Source of the DNA: an uncultured Clostridia bacterium
Lineage (GTDB): Bacteria; Bacillota; Clostridia; UBA1381
NCBI GenBank assembly: GCA_910579415.1
Contig: CAJTUY010000047.1
Coordinates: 1 to 13,185 of the forward strand
Direction of reading: 5' to 3'
Length of the DNA: 13,185 nt
This document shows, piece by piece, positions 1 to 6,520 of the stretch (positions are counted from its first letter, which is position 1; each line of letters begins with the position of its first letter). The translations under genes and the position numbers were made by a program. The notes below the pieces were generated by a model. That model saw only the letters and a list, made by a program, of their open reading frames with translations, was not told the origin of the DNA and searched no databases.

Positions 1-149
1 TGTTAGCTCTAATTACTAACTGACTTTTCTTCGTAATTATATCCGAATTTCTGTCATAAAAAACTCTTTTTATTGACTGGGAGTGTTTTTAAAACACTCG
101 CACTTACATCTGTCTATCTTTCAATGTACATGCTGTATTAACTGACAGC
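1..149 (-). other. Untranslated leader, probably of an rRNA operon, with boxA-like motif
   Basis: Transcript of the promoter at 156-184. It begins with a small hairpin (GCTGT/ACAGC, 149-145 with 136-132). A boxA-like antitermination element follows, TGTACATTGAAAG on the minus strand at 130-118, close to the Firmicutes rRNA form TGTTCTTTGAAAA. Then comes a perfect 9-bp palindrome at 81-99 and another short stem near the edge (GTTAG/CTAAC, 2-6 with 16-20). No coding frame is visible. The mature RNA gene itself is outside the window, so its identity is inferred from the leader only. Confidence 0.55.
81..99. repeat. Perfect 9-bp inverted repeat in the leader
   Basis: GAGTGTTTT at 81-89 and AAAACACTC at 91-99 are perfect inverted copies around a single central base. 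In RNA this forms only a tight hairpin with the innermost A/T pairs opened. No U-run follows on either strand, so it is not a standard terminator. It lies inside the presumed rRNA leader and could be a processing stem (RNase III-like) or a protein site. Confidence 0.5.
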
Positions 150-155
150 TCAATT

Positions 156-184
156 AGTATATCACTCTGCAAGCCATTTGTCAA
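156..184 (-). promoter_or_regulatory. Strong rRNA-type promoter reading out of the window to the left
   Basis: On the minus strand a perfect -35 box TTGACA (184 to 179) is separated by exactly 17 bases from a TATACT -10 box (161 to 156). Directly upstream (about 185-215) lie phased A/T tracts resembling an UP element. The start point would be near 149. Such near-consensus promoters with A-tracts are typical of ribosomal RNA operons in Firmicutes. The downstream leader (boxA-like motif, short hairpins, no ORF) fits this. That a 16S rRNA gene follows beyond position 1 is inference; a tRNA or other stable RNA operon is also possible. Confidence 0.75.
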
Positions 185-304
185 CACTTTTTTTGAAAAA
201 TTTTTTAAAAATTTTATGTTTTATCTTTATATACAATATCTTGTGTTTTTATACCTATTTTATATACAAATTATATTACGTTTCAATCTTTTTTTTCTGT
301 GCTA

Positions 305-334
305 TTGACGTCTGATATTGAAAAATGATAAAAT
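305..334 (+). promoter_or_regulatory. Sigma-A-type promoter for the methyltransferase-ECF-truA gene run
   Basis: TTGACG (305-310) lies 18 bases upstream of TAAAAT (329-334). An extended -10 TG sits at 326-327, giving TGATAAAAT. The expected start is near 341, about 30 bases before the ATG at 370, which has the SD AGGAG at 360-364. It diverges from the rRNA-type promoter at 156-184. Because later genes are closely packed, it may drive transcription as far as the terminator at 8197-8223; internal promoters cannot be excluded. Confidence 0.55.
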
Positions 335-369
335 AATAATTACATTATATTTATATTTAGGAGAAAAAC

Positions 370-1233
370 ATGTGGAGTGCAGATAAATGGAGCGAATATT
401 GTCTTTTAGACAGCGCTGACGGAGAAAAATTAGAATACTGGGGCGACTATCTGTTACGCAGACCTGACCCGCAGGCTGTCTGGAGTTTAAAATCCGACAA
501 AAACTGGAACAGGGCAGATGCGTGGTACCACCGTTCAAAATCAGGCGGAGGAAAGTGGCAGTATTTAAATAAGAAGTTACCCGAACGCTGGACTATAAAT
601 TACAGGGATTTAACCTTTAACATAAAACCTATGGGCTTTAAACACACGGGACTTTTCCCTGAGCAGGCTGTAAACTGGGACTGGTTTTCGGAACTGATTA
701 AAAACGCTGATAAGCCCGTTCGCGTGCTTAACTTATTTGCATATACAGGCGGCGCAACTGTCGCGGCGCTTGCAGCTGGAGCTGAGGTTGTACATGTTGA
801 CGCATCAAAGGGTATGGTTACATGGGCAAAGGAGAATGTTATTTCATCGGGACTTGCTGAAAAGCCTGTAAGATACATTGTTGATGATGTTGTAAAATTT
901 GTACAGCGCGAAAACAGACGCGGACGTCAATATGACGCAATTATAATGGACCCGCCGTCCTACGGCAGAGGTCCTTCGGGAGAAGTCTGGAAAATCGAAA
1001 ACGAGCTTTATCCGCTTATTGAAGAATGCATGAAAATACTATCGGACAACCCTCTTTTCTTCCTTATAAATTCATATACTACCGGTCTTAGCGCGCAGGT
1101 ACTTATAAATGTGCTTTCCATGACTGTCGGACGGAAATACGGCGGCACAATTTCAGCTGATGAAATCGGACTGCCAATGAAATCAAACGCGCTTATACTT
1201 CCCTGCGGTATCAGCGGACGCTGGGAGAAATAA
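370..1233 (+). CDS. Class I SAM-dependent methyltransferase, RlmI/RlmK (23S rRNA) type
   Basis: A 287-residue cytoplasmic protein related to the COG1092/PF10672 methyltransferases that modify 23S rRNA. The SAM-binding motif I is NLFAYTGG (residues 121-128). It is followed by the acidic end of strand 2 in VVHVDASKG (140-148) and the motif IV DPPSYGRG (194-201). The segment FKHTGLFPEQ (90-99) is also typical of the group. At 287 residues it lacks the N-terminal PUA domain of E. coli RlmI (about 400 residues), so it is the short Firmicutes form and the exact target base cannot be named. SD AGGAG precedes the ATG. It is the first gene of the run; ecfA1 starts two bases after its stop. Location next to a probable rRNA promoter is suggestive but may be chance. 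Confidence 0.85.
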   Translation: MWSADKWSEYCLLDSADGEKLEYWGDYLLRRPDPQAVWSLKSDKNWNRADAWYHRSKSGGGKWQYLNKKLPERWTINYRDLTFNIKPMGFKHTGLFPEQAVNWDWFSELIKNADKPVRVLNLFAYTGGATVAALAAGAEVVHVDASKGMVTWAKENVISSGLAEKPVRYIVDDVVKFVQRENRRGRQYDAIIMDPPSYGRGPSGEVWKIENELYPLIEECMKILSDNPLFFLINSYTTGLSAQVLINVLSMTVGRKYGGTISADEIGLPMKSNALILPCGISGRWEK

Positions 1234-1235
1234 AT

Positions 1236-2075
1236 ATGATACAAACAACTAATCTGACCTTTGAATATCCTGACGAAAACATAGAAAACAGGGACAAAGT
1301 TTTAAACGAAATAAATCTGAATATAGAAAAAGGCTCGTTTACCGCCATTCTCGGTCATAACGGAAGCGGAAAATCCACACTGGCAAAACACTTTAATGCA
1401 ATACTTCTGCCCACAGGCGGAAAAGTATATATAAAAAACATGGATACTTCGGAAAATGATAAGCTGTTTAATATACGTCAGACGGCAGGCATGGTTTTTC
1501 AAAACCCTGACAATCAAATGGTAGCGGCAATGGTTGAGGATGAAGTTGCATTTGCACCCGAAAATTTAGGCATTGCGCCGAAGGAAATACGCAGACGGGT
1601 AAACAAATGTCTTGCCGCTGTGGATATGACAGACTTTTCCCAAAACGCGCCTTCAAAATTATCTGGCGGACAAAAACAACGAGTTGCAATTGCTGCGGTT
1701 TTGGCAATGAATCCTGAAATTCTTATACTTGACGAACCAACGGCTATGCTTGACCCGAAGGGCAGAAGCGAGGTTTTAAAAACAATAAAAATATTAAACC
1801 GAGAAATGGGAATTACAGTTGTTTTAATAACTCATTACATGGACGAAGCCACTGAAGCAGACAGAACTATTGTAATGGACAGCGGAAAAATTGTTCTTGA
1901 CGGCACTCCGCGTGAAGTGTTTAAAAAGGTAGAGCTTTTAAAATCGCTCGGACTCGATGTACCGCAGGTAACAGAGCTTGTATATGAACTCAGCAAGCTC
2001 GGCATTGACCTTCCCAAAGATATTCTGACCGCAGACGAATGTTTTAACGCTATTACGGGAGGTATGCCAAAATGA
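1236..2075 (+). CDS. ecfA1: ECF transporter ATPase subunit EcfA1
   Basis: One of two ATPases that power an energy-coupling-factor (group II) importer for vitamins or metal ions. All ABC ATPase motifs are present in 279 residues: Walker A GHNGSGKST (40-48), Q-loop in VFQNPDNQ, signature LSGGQKQR, Walker B with catalytic glutamate in LILDEPT, and H-loop histidine in THYMDEA. The C-terminal part (VPQVTELVYELSKLGIDLP) is the helical segment typical of EcfA and absent from generic ABC ATPases. It follows the methyltransferase stop by two bases with GGGAG as SD. It overlaps ecfA2 by four bases (ATGA), which implies translational coupling and a 1:1 heterodimer. Annotated elsewhere as CbiO-type. Confidence 0.95.
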   Translation: MIQTTNLTFEYPDENIENRDKVLNEINLNIEKGSFTAILGHNGSGKSTLAKHFNAILLPTGGKVYIKNMDTSENDKLFNIRQTAGMVFQNPDNQMVAAMVEDEVAFAPENLGIAPKEIRRRVNKCLAAVDMTDFSQNAPSKLSGGQKQRVAIAAVLAMNPEILILDEPTAMLDPKGRSEVLKTIKILNREMGITVVLITHYMDEATEADRTIVMDSGKIVLDGTPREVFKKVELLKSLGLDVPQVTELVYELSKLGIDLPKDILTADECFNAITGGMPK

Positions 2076-2932
2076 TAAAAGCTGAAAATGTAAATTATAT
2101 ATATCAGCACGGCACACCGTTTGCGCGGCAGGCATTATATGATATAAATCTTGAAATTCCCGACGATTCACTAACCGCCATTATAGGTCATACAGGAAGC
2201 GGAAAATCTACATTGATACAGCATTTTAATGCGCTTATCAAACCTACTTCCGGAAAAATAGAAATTAACGGTATTGATGTTACAAACCCGAAAGCGGATT
2301 TAACTTTAATCCGCCGCACTTCAGGACTTGTATTTCAGTATCCCGAACATCAGCTTTTTGAGGAAACCGTATATAAAGATATAGCATTTGCTCCGAAAAA
2401 CATGGGGCTTAACGAAAAAGAAATTGATGAACGCGTAAAAGAAAGCGCGGCTATGGCAGGGCTTAGCGAAAAATATCTTGAACGCTCACCGTTTGAGCTT
2501 TCAGGCGGACAGAAACGACGCGCGGCAATTGCGGGCGTACTTGCCATGAAGCCAAAGGTTTTAATACTCGACGAACCGACTGCCGGACTTGACCCGAAAG
2601 GCAGAGATGAAATTTTAAATACCATAAAAGTTCTTCATAAGACAAACCGTGAAATGATTATACTTTTTGTATCACATTCAATGGAGGACGTGGCCAAAAC
2701 CGCCGAACATATAATTGTAATGAACAAAGGGCATATTGAAATGCAGGGCAGTACGGCTGAGATTTTTACACGGGCAGAATATCTGCGGCAAATAGGACTG
2801 AATGTACCGCAAATAACTTTGTTGTGTGACAAGCTCAGAAATGCAGGCATAAATCTGCCTGATAATATTTACACCGTACATGATGCCGCGAAAGCAATTG
2901 CGCCCCTTATGGGAGGTGGCAGAAATGTTTAA
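2072..2932 (+). CDS. ecfA2: ECF transporter ATPase subunit EcfA2
   Basis: The second ATPase of the ECF module, 286 residues, homologous to its upstream neighbour but distinct. Walker A is GHTGSGKST near residues 39-47, the Q-loop is in VFQYPEHQLFEETV, the signature is LSGGQKRRAAIAG, and Walker B is in LILDEPTAGLDPKGR with the H-loop in VSHSMEDV. The FQYPEHQLFE segment and the later VPQITLLCDKLRNAG segment are characteristic of EcfA2. The start ATG lies within the ecfA1 stop (ATGA) behind the SD GGGAGG (2057-2062). The 3' end overlaps ecfT by eight bases. Both ATPases keep the full catalytic residues, so both sites should be active. Confidence 0.95.
   Translation: MIKAENVNYIYQHGTPFARQALYDINLEIPDDSLTAIIGHTGSGKSTLIQHFNALIKPTSGKIEINGIDVTNPKADLTLIRRTSGLVFQYPEHQLFEETVYKDIAFAPKNMGLNEKEIDERVKESAAMAGLSEKYLERSPFELSGGQKRRAAIAGVLAMKPKVLILDEPTAGLDPKGRDEILNTIKVLHKTNREMIILFVSHSMEDVAKTAEHIIVMNKGHIEMQGSTAEIFTRAEYLRQIGLNVPQITLLCDKLRNAGINLPDNIYTVHDAAKAIAPLMGGGRNV
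2911..2916 (+). promoter_or_regulatory. Ribosome binding site that fixes the ecfT start at 2925
   Basis: GGGAGG lies eight bases before the ATG at 2925, inside the end of ecfA2. A longer frame open from 2880 would add 15 residues but has no SD. Family members begin like MxxxIIIGxYxPGTSxxHRxxP, which matches the 2925 start. Confidence 0.8.
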
Positions 2933-3743
2933 AAATATTATAATCGGACAATATCTGCCGGGAACATCACCGCTCCACAGAATGAACCCTGCGGTTAAAA
3001 TTGTGTTTACCCTTATATATGTAATCGTTCTTTTTTCGGTAAATACTCCTGTTTCATATGCCGCCTTTGCAGTGTATACGTTTGCACTTATACTTATAAG
3101 TAAAGTACCTGTAAAGATGATTGTTCGCGGAGTCCGTCCAATGCTTTGGATATTTATACTGACCGCCGTGCTTAATATTTTTATGACACCGGGAAACATT
3201 ATATGGTCGATTAACATTTTTAAGCTGACGGTTGTCGTAACACGCGAAGGACTTATAATGGGTACGGCTATGGTAATACGGCTTCTGTTTCTTGTTATAG
3301 GAACATCGCTTTTAACTCTTACCACATCGCCGTTACAGCTTACGGACGGAATAGAAGTTCTTTTAAAACCTCTGAAAAAAATCAAAGTGCCTGCGCATGA
3401 AATAGCAATGATGATGACGATTGCAATACGGTTTATTCCGACGCTTGCAGAGGAAACCGATAAAATAATGAAAGCGCAGACAGCACGCGGCGCAGATTTT
3501 GAAACAGGCAATATTATCCGCCGCGCAAAAGCAATGACGCCGCTTCTTATACCCCTGTTTGTGAGCGCTTTCCGCCGCGCAGACGAGCTTGCGACAGCTA
3601 TGGAGGCGCGCTGTTATAACAGCGGTATAAATCGCACCAAAATGAAAGAAAGCAAAATTACTTCGCTTGATATTATATCAGCAATAATTTTCATTGCAGG
3701 CGGTTTATTTCTGATTTTGGCAGAATTTTGGATTGAAATTTAA
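2925..3743 (+). CDS. ecfT: ECF transporter transmembrane subunit EcfT
   Basis: The membrane scaffold of the ECF importer, coupling the EcfA1/EcfA2 ATPases to exchangeable substrate-binding S subunits. It has 272 residues from the ATG at 2925. The N-terminus IIIGQYLPGTSPLHRMNP is a family hallmark. Hydrophobic segments lie at about 24-40, 43-60, 72-88, 109-131 and 250-267. The two coupling-helix motifs appear as ARG (187-189, in AQTARGADFE) and a variant ARC (228-230, in MEARCYN), where the usual glycine is cysteine. The start overlaps ecfA2 by eight bases. No S subunit (ThiT, RibU, BioY etc.) is in the window, so the substrate cannot be stated; solitary A1-A2-T operons are normal for shared group II systems. 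Confidence 0.93.
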   Translation: MFKNIIIGQYLPGTSPLHRMNPAVKIVFTLIYVIVLFSVNTPVSYAAFAVYTFALILISKVPVKMIVRGVRPMLWIFILTAVLNIFMTPGNIIWSINIFKLTVVVTREGLIMGTAMVIRLLFLVIGTSLLTLTTSPLQLTDGIEVLLKPLKKIKVPAHEIAMMMTIAIRFIPTLAEETDKIMKAQTARGADFETGNIIRRAKAMTPLLIPLFVSAFRRADELATAMEARCYNSGINRTKMKESKITSLDIISAIIFIAGGLFLILAEFWIEI

Positions 3744-3759
3744 CAGGAAAAATGATAAA

Positions 3760-4494
3760 ATGAATATTAGACTTAATCTTAAATACGACGGTACGGCATA
3801 TCATGGCTGGCAGATACAGAAAAACGCCGTTACCGTACAGGAAACAGTAAAAACTGCGCTTGACAAAATCACGGGCGGAGATATAAAGCTTATCGGCTGC
3901 GGACGAACAGATACAGGCGTACATGCGGAAAATTATGTATGCAATTTTCATACGCTGTCATCAGTACCGCCCGAAAAATTTGCATACGCGCTTAACGCAC
4001 TTTTGCCCGACGATATTGTATGTGTTAATTCAGAGGCGGTAAGCGACAGCTTTCATGCCAAGAACAGCGCGGTTAAAAAAAGATATGTTTACAAAGTTCT
4101 TTGCCGCGAATTTCCTGACGCTTTTCTTTGCCGTTACACATGGCATTTTAAATATCCTGTTGATATTGACAAGATGCGTACCGCCGCAAAAGCTTTTTTG
4201 GGCGAGCATGATTTTATAGGCTTTGCGTCAAGCGGTTTTACGGTTAAAACAACCGTACGCGAAATCTATTCGCTTGACGTTCTGAACGATAATGATATTA
4301 TTACCATTGACATCACAGGAAACGGATTTCTTTATAATATGGTAAGAATTATTGCCGGCACTCTTGTTTTTGCAGGGTGCGGAAAAATCAATCCCGATGA
4401 TATGGCGGATATAATTGCCTCACGTGACAGAACACAGGCAGGCATAACGGCGCCGCCGCAGGGACTCTTTTTGAAGGAGGTGTATTACGATTAA
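3760..4494 (+). CDS. truA: tRNA pseudouridine(38-40) synthase TruA
   Basis: Converts uridines 38, 39 and 40 in the anticodon arm of tRNAs to pseudouridine. The ATG at 3760 gives 244 residues, the normal family length; it has AGGA at 3745-3748 as SD. An in-frame TTG at 3733 lies inside the ecfT end and would add nine unconserved residues. The opening LKYDGTAYHGWQIQ is diagnostic. The catalytic aspartate is D51 in GCGRTDTGVHA, and the later motifs KRYVYK, DFIGFASSG and NGFLYNMVRIIAG are intact. It is 16 bases after ecfT, a widespread gene order in Firmicutes. The last codons contain the SD for the next gene. Confidence 0.95.
   Translation: MNIRLNLKYDGTAYHGWQIQKNAVTVQETVKTALDKITGGDIKLIGCGRTDTGVHAENYVCNFHTLSSVPPEKFAYALNALLPDDIVCVNSEAVSDSFHAKNSAVKKRYVYKVLCREFPDAFLCRYTWHFKYPVDIDKMRTAAKAFLGEHDFIGFASSGFTVKTTVREIYSLDVLNDNDIITIDITGNGFLYNMVRIIAGTLVFAGCGKINPDDMADIIASRDRTQAGITAPPQGLFLKEVYYD
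4474..4480 (+). promoter_or_regulatory. Strong SD pointing at a non-canonical start codon
   Basis: AAGGAGG sits in the last codons of truA. Six bases downstream is ACG (4487-4489) and nine bases downstream is ATT (4490-4492), both in the frame of the next gene. No ATG, GTG or TTG in that frame lies at a suitable distance. The frame has a TGA stop at 4472-4474, so the start must lie downstream of it. Confidence 0.7.
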
Positions 4495-5851
4495 AAAACG
4501 AGATGATTTTATTGACGAAAACTCAATAAATGACCTTATTAAATTTTCTGAAAATAACACCTCAGAAGAAGATGATGATTTTAATATAGAAGAAACAGAT
4601 GAACCACCGGAGGAAATAGATGAAGCGGTAAAAATTATTGAATCGGCGATACCAAAAAAAAAGAAACGCAGACGTGATAATTCATCTGTTATAAAGGGTA
4701 TTGCTATTGGTTTGGCGGTTGGTCTGGTTGTGCTGTTTTTCAGTATAGGCTTTTCATCCGGTATGGTACAAAATTACAAAACCAATTTTTCGCGTAATTT
4801 TACACGTCTGTTTAAAAACTTTAAATCAGAGAAATTACCGCCGATTGAAACTCCTATACCTGATGTACAATACGCAACTGAGGTGAAAAGCAATAAAATT
4901 GTATCGCTTGAAGATATGAACACGTCAAAATTTGCATTATACAAAGACGGAATTATATGCGCAAAAATGAATCACCTTACCTATATTGACGGTACAGGCG
5001 ATGTTGCTTGGGAAACGGACACGGCAATCGTTGACCCGATTTTAAAAACAGAAGGCGGATATATTCTGCTTGCGGAAAAAGGCAGAAATAAAATCTGTAT
5101 GTACAACGACCGCAAGCTTATCTATGATATTGACGACCCCGACACCATAATTGCGGCGGAGCTTTCTTCCGCAGGAGATGCTGTCGTTATAACCGATAAA
5201 TCCTCATATAAGGGAGGGATTTCGGTATACAACAAAACAGGCGCAAAAATATTTTCATGGGCTTCAGGCAGCGATAAAGTTATAAGCGCAGATATTTCCG
5301 CCGCGTCCAGACGAGTAGCAGTATCGCTTCTTAATACCGATACAACTGTCGGTTCCGCAATACAGCTTTTTGACGTAAATAAAACAGAAAGTGACGCGCG
5401 TATAGCGGTTGATGATACGGTTATATTTAATCTACGCTTTATAGGCGATTTACTGTGCGGATTCGGTGATAACAGAATTGTGGGCATTTCCTCAAACGGA
5501 AATGTTGTTTATAATCAGATTTTTGAAAATGAACAGCTTACCCACTGCGCCATAGATACAAACGGCAGCAAGCTTCTTTCGCTTGACGACGGTAATATAC
5601 CGATATTGAATATGTACAATAAACGCGGTTCGCTTACCGCAAGCACAACGCTTACAGGCGTTACTGATTTTATCGGAATAAAAAATAAAACCATTGTCTA
5701 CAATCTCGGCAGAGATGTTTATTTCGGTAAGATAAATTCAGACAATATTATACGATATGCCGCCGCGATGGACGTTAAGGATTTAATTATTATATCACAG
5801 CGTTCATTTGTGATTGTATATTCAAACAGTATAGAATTTGTAACAGTATAA
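4487..5851 (+). CDS. Single-pass membrane protein with extracytoplasmic propeller-like part (DUF5711-like)
   Basis: About 454 residues if started at ACG 4487 (453 from ATT 4490). The first 68 residues are cytoplasmic and very acidic (SEEDDD, EETDEPPEEIDE), then a basic anchor KKKKRRR (57-63), a membrane helix at about 69-91, and some 360 residues outside the cell. The outer part is made of short repeated beta-rich units such as ILLAEKGRNKICMYND, VVITDKSSYKGGISVYNK and VYNLGRDVYFGKI, as in WD/PQQ-like propellers. It resembles the DUF5711 family by layout and by its CvpA neighbour; this is from memory, not a search. The function is unknown. The first conventional start (TTG 4712) would cut the membrane helix in half, so automatic annotation will probably truncate it. 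It overlaps truA by eight bases. Confidence 0.75.
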   Translation, partial: TIKKRDDFIDENSINDLIKFSENNTSEEDDDFNIEETDEPPEEIDEAVKIIESAIPKKKKRRRDNSSVIKGIAIGLAVGLVVLFFSIGFSSGMVQNYKTNFSRNFTRLFKNFKSEKLPPIETPIPDVQYATEVKSNKIVSLEDMNTSKFALYKDGIICAKMNHLTYIDGTGDVAWETDTAIVDPILKTEGGYILLAEKGRNKICMYNDRKLIYDIDDPDTIIAAELSSAGDAVVITDKSSYKGGISVYNKTGAKIFSWASGSDKVISADISAASRRVAVSLLNTDTTVGSAIQLFDVNKTESDARIAVDDTVIFNLRFIGDLLCGFGDNRIVGISSNGNVVYNQIFENEQLTHCAIDTNGSKLLSLDDGNIPILNMYNKRGSLTASTTLTGVTDFIGIKNKTIVYNLGRDVYFGKINSDNIIRYAAAMDVKDLIIISQRSFVIVYSNSIEFVTV

Positions 5852-5872
5852 GGAAAGGAACAGTCAATAAGT

Positions 5873-6505
5873 ATGATACTTGATATAATCCTAATTGCGC
5901 TGCTTGTTTTAGCATTTTTTATTGGCTATAAAAAAGGGTTTGTAAAATCAGTTTGGAAAATAACGGCGCTTGTACTTACAATTGCGCTGATACTTATACT
6001 CAAAGCGCCTGCTGTTAAATTTCTTTCGGGAACAAATCTCGCAACAACGATAAATACTAAAATTTCAGAATCTCTTCCGCAGGGCGGCGGAGTAAATATA
6101 ACCCAGACACTTAATCTGCCCGAATTTTTACAGGGTGAGGTTGACAGTCAGATTACAACGTCGCAGGGACTCCCTATAAGCGATACGGTAAATTCATCGC
6201 TTACTTCGCTGTTTATCACGATAATAGCATGTATCGGTTTATTTATTATAATACGTCTGATACTTGCGGCAGTATTTATGATAATAACCGCCGTAACGGA
6301 ACTGCCGCTGATAAAAGGAGTGAATAAGCTTGTGGGCGGTCTTTTGGGAGCTGTAAACATATTATTTGTTGTATATCTGCTTCTTGCAGTTATGTCACTG
6401 TTTGCTTCTGCCGACAGCGTATTATTTGAAGGGATAAACAATACACAGCTTGTTAAATATTTATATAACTATAATATATTACTTCAACTATTTATGAAAA
6501 TTTAA
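5873..6505 (+). CDS. CvpA-family membrane protein
   Basis: A 210-residue integral membrane protein of the CvpA (colicin V production) family, whose molecular role is still uncertain. The N-terminus MILDIILIALLVLAFFIGYK followed by KGFVKSVWKI is the family signature. Hydrophobic helices lie at about 2-17, 26-45, 110-140 and 158-178, with an extracytoplasmic polar region (about 50-105) between the second and third. The start ATG is 21 bases after the upstream stop, with an AGGAAAGGA purine run at 5851-5859 as a rather distant SD. Firmicutes often encode CvpA beside division or DNA-repair genes; here it sits between the propeller-like membrane protein and ilvD. Confidence 0.85.
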   Translation: MILDIILIALLVLAFFIGYKKGFVKSVWKITALVLTIALILILKAPAVKFLSGTNLATTINTKISESLPQGGGVNITQTLNLPEFLQGEVDSQITTSQGLPISDTVNSSLTSLFITIIACIGLFIIIRLILAAVFMIITAVTELPLIKGVNKLVGGLLGAVNILFVVYLLLAVMSLFASADSVLFEGINNTQLVKYLYNYNILLQLFMKI

Positions 6506-6520
6506 AAGGAGGAAAATAAA

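Noticed and set aside
2880..2924. Longer ecfT start at 2880
   Set aside because: No SD in front and 15 extra residues before the conserved N-terminus; GGGAGG at 2911-2916 marks ATG 2925.
2678..3511. Long minus-strand frame of 277 codons opposite ecfA2/ecfT
   Set aside because: It is the mirror of a strongly conserved plus-strand gene pair, has no SD and its translation shows no family features.
3733..3759. Longer truA start at TTG 3733
   Set aside because: It lacks an SD, overlaps the ecfT end and adds nine residues not found in the family; ATG 3760 gives the usual 244-residue length.
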